Positions 32,762-35,996 of a DNA stretch of 35,996 bases are shown here, in pieces. Both the position numbers and the translations under genes were made by a program. The notes below the pieces were generated by a model, which saw only the letters and a program-made list of their open reading frames with translations, was not told the origin of the DNA and searched no databases. Source of the DNA: an uncultured Croceitalea sp. (lineage in GTDB: Bacteria; Bacteroidota; Bacteroidia; Flavobacteriales; Flavobacteriaceae); assembly GCA_937926215.1 (NCBI GenBank), contig CALEYA010000179.1, forward strand, positions 1 through 35,996, in the 5' to 3' direction. Position 1 is the stretch's first letter. Each line of letters starts with the position of its first letter.

Positions 32762-32790
32762 ATAATCAGTAATACTATTATTTATAGCAT
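32751..32790. promoter_or_regulatory. Candidate LysR-type operator
   Basis: ATACTAT (32772-32778) and ATAGCAT (32784-32790) are near-complementary (6 of 7) with 5 nt between, and TGCTAT (32751-32756) repeats the half-site closer to hutH. The T-N11-A arrangement and the position upstream of the hutH -7 box fit an activator site bound by the adjacent LysR protein. Confidence 0.4.
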
Positions 32791-32799
32791 TTAATAAGT

Positions 32800-33687
32800 A
32801 TGAGTTATCAGATTGAATTACGTCATTTCACTTATTTTTTAGCGGTAGCAGAGGAGTTGCATTTTAGGAAGGCCGCAGAAAGGCTATTTATTTCCCAGCC
32901 AGGTTTAAGTACCCAAATAAAACAGATGGAAGCTATTTTAGGGGTCCAGCTTTTTGAAAGGGACAAAAAGAAGGTTGCTTTAACCGCTGCGGGCTCCTTT
33001 TTGAAAGGGGAGATTGAATTCATAATGAACCACTTGCAGCAAACCAAAAAGCAGTTAAAACTGATAGATAAGGGACATTTGGGGGAAATCCGTATTGGGT
33101 TTTTGGGTTCCGCCATGCAAAAAGTAATCCCGGATTTGTTATTGAAATTAAAGGACCGCTTTCCTAAAGTCCATACCAGTTTGGAGGAGCTGTCCAACCA
33201 CGCACAAGTAAATGCGCTGCTCAAAGATAAATTGGATATTGGTTTTGTACGATTGGCACGGGTTCCCAAGGGATTAGACCATCAAACCGTTTATGAAGAC
33301 ACCTTTTCCCTGGTCGTACCTATGGATTCCCATATCGATGGGTCCAACTTTAAAGGAGTGCATCAATTTGCGGAAAATGATTTTATCCTGTTTTCCCAAG
33401 ACTATAGCTCTTTGTATTTCGATACCGTGATGAGTATTTGTGAGGATGCCAATTTTTCGCCCAAAGTATCCCACAAATCGGTCCATGCCTTGACCATTTT
33501 TAAACTGGTAGAAAACGGATTGGGCGTTTCCATTGTACCGACTGCCTTGCAATACGGTTTTAAGATGCAGGTACAATTTATTGAACTGAAGACTATTAAA
33601 CAAAGGGCGATCCTATCTGTAGCTTGGAAAGCGGATAACCGGAACCCGGTGTTAAAGCAATGTTTAAATTTACTTTTAGGGCGATAA
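32800..33687 (+). CDS. LysR-family transcriptional regulator
   Basis: 295 aa, cytoplasmic. The N-terminal winged helix-turn-helix (about 5-65) reads LRHFTYFLAVAEELHFRKAAERL...SQPGLSTQIKQMEAILGVQLFERDKKKVALT, typical of LysR. The periplasmic-binding-like effector domain (about 90-290) begins GEIRIGFLGSAMQKVIPDLL and resembles the BenM/CatM branch. It is divergent from hutH with overlapping promoters, so it probably controls the hut operon in response to histidine or urocanate. This differs from the HutC (GntR) or HutP control known elsewhere. Confidence 0.93.
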   Translation: MSYQIELRHFTYFLAVAEELHFRKAAERLFISQPGLSTQIKQMEAILGVQLFERDKKKVALTAAGSFLKGEIEFIMNHLQQTKKQLKLIDKGHLGEIRIGFLGSAMQKVIPDLLLKLKDRFPKVHTSLEELSNHAQVNALLKDKLDIGFVRLARVPKGLDHQTVYEDTFSLVVPMDSHIDGSNFKGVHQFAENDFILFSQDYSSLYFDTVMSICEDANFSPKVSHKSVHALTIFKLVENGLGVSIVPTALQYGFKMQVQFIELKTIKQRAILSVAWKADNRNPVLKQCLNLLLGR

Positions 33688-33731
33688 TTCGGTCCGTGGG
33701 AAGTAATTTTAAGGCTTAAAAGAAGGATACT

Positions 33732-34286
33732 ATGATTTTTGATCTTATTAAGAACAGACGTTCCGTGTTTCCGGTACAATACAACAACACACCCATTTCC
33801 AAGGAAACCTTGGAAAAAATATTGGAAGCGGCCAATTGGGCTCCTAACCATAAAAAAACGGAACCTTGGCGTTTTAAGGTAATGACGGGAAACAAGAAAA
33901 CGGGGTTAGGCCAATTTCTTTCCAAAAAATACGAAGAAACGGACCCCAAGCCCAAAAGCATCAAAATAAAAAAATTGCTGGAGAACCCGCCAAAAGCAGC
34001 AGCTATTGTTGCCATTTGCATGCAGCGTGACCCCAAAGAAAGTTTGCCGGAATGGGAGGAAGTGGCCGCAACGGCCATGGCCGTCCAGAACATGTGGTTG
34101 TGTTGCACGGAGTTGGGCATTGGTAGTTATTGGAGCTCCCCGGGGCTTATTAAGTTTATGGACGAATTTTTTAATATGGATGAAGGGGAACGTTGTCTAG
34201 GGTTCTTTTATATGGGCTATTATGATGAAGAGTTACTCCAAGGTACCCGCCGGCCGATTGCCGATAAAGTGGACTGGTTGGATTAA
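33732..34286 (+). CDS. Nitroreductase-family flavoprotein
   Basis: 184 aa, cytoplasmic FMN enzyme. It opens with IKNRRSVFPVQYNNTPISKETLEKILEAANWAPNHKKTEPWRF, in which RRS and the WAPNHKKTEPW segment bind FMN, and has GIGSYWSSPG near 136-145 and a C-terminal GFFYMGY. The family reduces nitroaromatics, quinones or flavins with NAD(P)H; the substrate cannot be told here. A Shine-Dalgarno-like AGAAGGA precedes the ATG. Its stop codon overlaps that of the opposing DUF456 gene. Confidence 0.9.
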   Translation: MIFDLIKNRRSVFPVQYNNTPISKETLEKILEAANWAPNHKKTEPWRFKVMTGNKKTGLGQFLSKKYEETDPKPKSIKIKKLLENPPKAAAIVAICMQRDPKESLPEWEEVAATAMAVQNMWLCCTELGIGSYWSSPGLIKFMDEFFNMDEGERCLGFFYMGYYDEELLQGTRRPIADKVDWLD

Positions 34287-34795
34287 GCGAAGGTGAATAG
34301 CTCCGGGCCAAATTCAATGGCCTTCCATATAAAAAGACCTAGAAAAATAACGGTGACCAAGAATTTCATAAAGGTGCCCGTTAAAAACCCTAAGAAGGAA
34401 CCCAAGGCAGCTTTTAAGGCCGACTTTTGGTCCGCGTTATTGGCCAATTCGCCCACCAAAGCACCTACAAATGGCCAAACTATAATTCCAAAAGGACCCA
34501 GTACCGGAAAGAAAATCGCCACCAAAAGTCCCACTACGGTACCGATCATGCCCGCTTTACTACCCCCAAATTTTTTGGTACCCATGGCCGGGATGACATA
34601 ATCCATAACGGTTATGACAAGGGCAAATACCAAGGTAATGCCCAAAAGCCACCAATTGTCCGGTACAGCTTTGGTCAAATACAACAGCAACAGGCCTACC
34701 CAGCTAATGGGAGGTCCCGGGAGTACCGGCAGAAAACTTCCCAAGATTCCGATAAGCATACACAAAAAACCAACAAGCAGTAAAACAATATCCAT
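34283..34795 (-). CDS. DUF456 membrane protein
   Basis: 170 aa from ATG 34795 (MDIVLLLVGFL...), chosen because the longer frame to 34864 would add a polar leader before the first helix. It is a Gly- and Pro-rich inner-membrane protein with four to five helices and the family hallmarks GFLCMLIGILGSFLPVLPGPPISWVGLLLLY, IPAMGTKKFGGSKAGMIGT and GPFGIIVWPFVGALVGEL. DUF456 proteins are widespread and uncharacterised. It is divergent from the BlaI-type repressor (136 nt apart) and convergent with the nitroreductase. Confidence 0.9.
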   Translation of the reverse strand: MDIVLLLVGFLCMLIGILGSFLPVLPGPPISWVGLLLLYLTKAVPDNWWLLGITLVFALVITVMDYVIPAMGTKKFGGSKAGMIGTVVGLLVAIFFPVLGPFGIIVWPFVGALVGELANNADQKSALKAALGSFLGFLTGTFMKFLVTVIFLGLFIWKAIEFGPELFTFA

Positions 34796-34867
34796 AATGA
34801 TACATCTAAGGATAAGACAAAAATACGGGGGAATTGTTACATCGTGACTATAAGTTTTTAGCATTAT

Positions 34868-34929
34868 GAACTAAAAAATTAGTTTAAACTAAATATTTAG
34901 TTATATTTGTTGAACTAAAAAGTTAGTTC
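34868..34929. promoter_or_regulatory. Triple palindromic operator and -7 box of the BlaI-type gene
   Basis: Three copies of AACTAA-N4-TTAGTT or close variants stand in a row: 34868-34885, 34887-34902 (AACTAAATATTTAGTT, a perfect 16-bp palindrome) and 34912-34929. The -7 element TATATTTG (34902-34909) lies between copies 2 and 3, so occupancy would cover the core promoter and start site. The ATG at 34931 follows at once. This is the expected site for autorepression by a BlaI/MecI dimer. Confidence 0.8.
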
Positions 34930-34930
34930 A

Positions 34931-35290
34931 ATGAAGCAGTTAACCAAAGCAGAAGAGGAGGTCATGCAACTTTTATGGCAGTTGGAGCGCGCTAATGTAG
35001 CCGCCATTATCAACGAATTGCCGGAACCCAAGCCAGCGTATAATACGGTGTCTACCATTGTCCGCATTTTGGAGGACAAAGGCTTTGCCGGACATGAAAA
35101 GGTAGGTAAAGGGCATATCTACTTTCCGTTATTACAAAAATCAGAGTACAGCAACCAGAGCATCAACAAATTGGTGGATGGGTATTTCCAGGGGTCTTTT
35201 CAAAGTATGGTCTCGTTTTTTATGAAAAAGAACGACATCAGCCTATCGGAGTTGGAGGAAATCATGAACCAGATAAAAAAAGACCAATGA
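34931..35290 (+). CDS. BlaI/MecI/CopY-family repressor
   Basis: 119 aa, cytoplasmic. The winged helix (about 1-75) reads LTKAEEEVMQLLWQLERANVAAIINELP..PAYNTVSTIVRILEDKGF, with the recognition helix PAYNTVSTIVRIL. The C-terminal dimerisation helices include LSELEEIMNQIKK. BlaI proteins bind palindromes as dimers and are cut when the partner BlaR1-type protease senses a signal. The stop overlaps the M56 gene start (ATGA, 35287-35290), so the two are coupled. In Bacteroidota such pairs are common outside beta-lactamase loci, so the regulated function is open. Confidence 0.94.
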   Translation: MKQLTKAEEEVMQLLWQLERANVAAIINELPEPKPAYNTVSTIVRILEDKGFAGHEKVGKGHIYFPLLQKSEYSNQSINKLVDGYFQGSFQSMVSFFMKKNDISLSELEEIMNQIKKDQ

Positions 35291-35996
35291 TACAGTTTGT
35301 CCTAGAAGTGATTGCCTTTCAACTGGCATTTTTAATGGTGTACGACCTCTTTTTAAAAAAGGAAACCTTTTTTCAGTGGAATCGGGGTTATCTGTTGGTG
35401 AGTTTCCTATTGTCCTTTATACTTCCTTGGATCAAGGTGGAAGCTTTAAAGACCACCGTGCCCGCTACCGTTTTTAGTTATCCTGAGTTTTTTATAGCCT
35501 TGGATGGTGTTTCTGGGGAGGTCGCTCCAACACAGGAACCAGCACTTTGGGAACTGCTCACCTGGTACGAATGGGTATATGGTGCCGGGGTTTTATTGAT
35601 GGGACTTTGGATGGGGCTAAAACTGTTTCGCATTGCGCAATTACGGAAAATAGGAAGCGTGCGTTATTATCCTCGCTTTACCAAAATTACCATACCTAAA
35701 AGCGACGTGGCCTTTTCCTTTTTTAAACAGGTGTTTTTGGGCGATGGTATCCAAAAGGAGAAGGAACCACAGATTGTAGCCCATGAGTTGGTCCATATAC
35801 GACAATGGCATTCCCTGGATTTGGTGTTCTTTGAACTGATGCGTATCCTTTTTTGGTGCAACCCTTTGGTCTATATTTACCAGAGTAGGATGACCGACCT
35901 GCATGAGTTTATAGCCGATTCCCAAGTGGCCAAAGAAAGTAAAAAAGACCAATATGAGGCACTGCTTTCCCAAGCCTTTCAAACGGAAAACATCAG
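35287..35996 (+). CDS. BlaR1/MecR1-type M56 membrane protease, 5' part
   Basis: Begins ATG 35287 within the ATGA overlap and is open to the window end (236 complete codons), so it is truncated by the edge, not broken. Membrane helices lie at about 5-20, 35-52 and 95-112. The M56 zinc motif HELVH is at 166-170 in IVAHELVHIRQWHSLD, and the third ligand is probably Glu207 in DLHEFIAD (Asp211). By analogy with BlaR1, signal binding would activate this protease to inactivate the repressor encoded just upstream. In Bacteroidota these proteins often continue into a TonB-like or carboxypeptidase-like C-terminal domain, which cannot be seen here. Confidence 0.93.
   Translation, partial: MIQFVLEVIAFQLAFLMVYDLFLKKETFFQWNRGYLLVSFLLSFILPWIKVEALKTTVPATVFSYPEFFIALDGVSGEVAPTQEPALWELLTWYEWVYGAGVLLMGLWMGLKLFRIAQLRKIGSVRYYPRFTKITIPKSDVAFSFFKQVFLGDGIQKEKEPQIVAHELVHIRQWHSLDLVFFELMRILFWCNPLVYIYQSRMTDLHEFIADSQVAKESKKDQYEALLSQAFQTENI

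Noticed and set aside
33402..33851. Minus-strand open frame of 149 codons
   Set aside because: Opposite to the LysR gene and nitroreductase start; low-complexity shadow translation.
35641..35982. Minus-strand open frame of 113 codons
   Set aside because: Antisense to the M56 gene, whose HELVH motif and coupling to BlaI are convincing.
34931..35996. Beta-lactam resistance locus
   Set aside because: BlaI/M56 pairs are common in Bacteroidota without a beta-lactamase, and none is visible before the window ends.

Overview
The window comes from a member of the Bacteroidota, most likely a marine-type Flavobacteriaceae. Evidence: the promoter element TAnnTTTG before many genes, a T9SS C-terminal sorting domain, a FecI/FecR/TonB-receptor cassette with STN domain, the long forms of NagB (fused to a PIG-L deacetylase) and urocanate hydratase, lipoprotein signals, and a family of dispersed palindromic repeats typical of flavobacteria. 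No tRNA, rRNA, CRISPR, transposase or phage gene was seen.

Layout. (1) 1-3409: start of an unknown minus-strand gene with a good promoter, an intergenic stretch with a 10-bp tandem repeat, a 50-aa lipoprotein, a TPR sensor histidine kinase and its response regulator. The lipoprotein and sensor half are AT-rich and the kinase half is not. (2) 3555-6905: small membrane protein, M48 metalloprotease and von Willebrand A/TPR protein, ending at a two-way terminator. (3) 7008-10917, minus: a secreted YD-repeat protein with an N-terminal HExxH domain, a DUF805 membrane protein and a small membrane protein. (4) 11132-13057: NagB/PIG-L fusion. (5) 13177-21743: two divergent operons. To the left are a HELGH lipoprotein, an M66/StcE-like T9SS-secreted protease and a GQSN esterase lipoprotein. 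To the right are an ECF sigma factor, a FecR anti-sigma factor and a TonB-dependent receptor. A striking symmetrical dyad (17583-17674) lies between them and looks like two copies of one ECF promoter facing away from each other. (6) 21827-23020: di-haem cytochrome c peroxidase lipoprotein. (7) 23369-26333: a Nudix-type (NrtR/AraR-like) regulator divergent from galK-galT, with interleaved inverted repeats between them. (8) 26334-27881: a candidate small RNA, then MITE-like palindromic repeats around hutG. (9) 26754-32707: histidine degradation (hutH-hutI-hutU and hutG) with a divergent LysR regulator. (10) 33732-34795: nitroreductase and DUF456 membrane protein, converging with overlapping stop codons. 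(11) 34868-35996: BlaI-type repressor with a triple operator and the start of a BlaR1-type M56 receptor, cut by the window edge.

How the parts work together. The sigma/anti-sigma/receptor set is a cell-surface signalling cassette, and the shared dyad predicts that the same sigma factor also switches on the divergent protease/esterase operon. If the M66 assignment is right, this would be a signal-controlled glycoprotein-degrading locus. The gal and hut modules are ordinary catabolic operons, each with a divergent regulator. The most novel-looking items are the ECF dyad with its protease operon, the 26.35-26.45 kb sRNA candidate, and the AT-rich lipoprotein/TPR sensor cassette.
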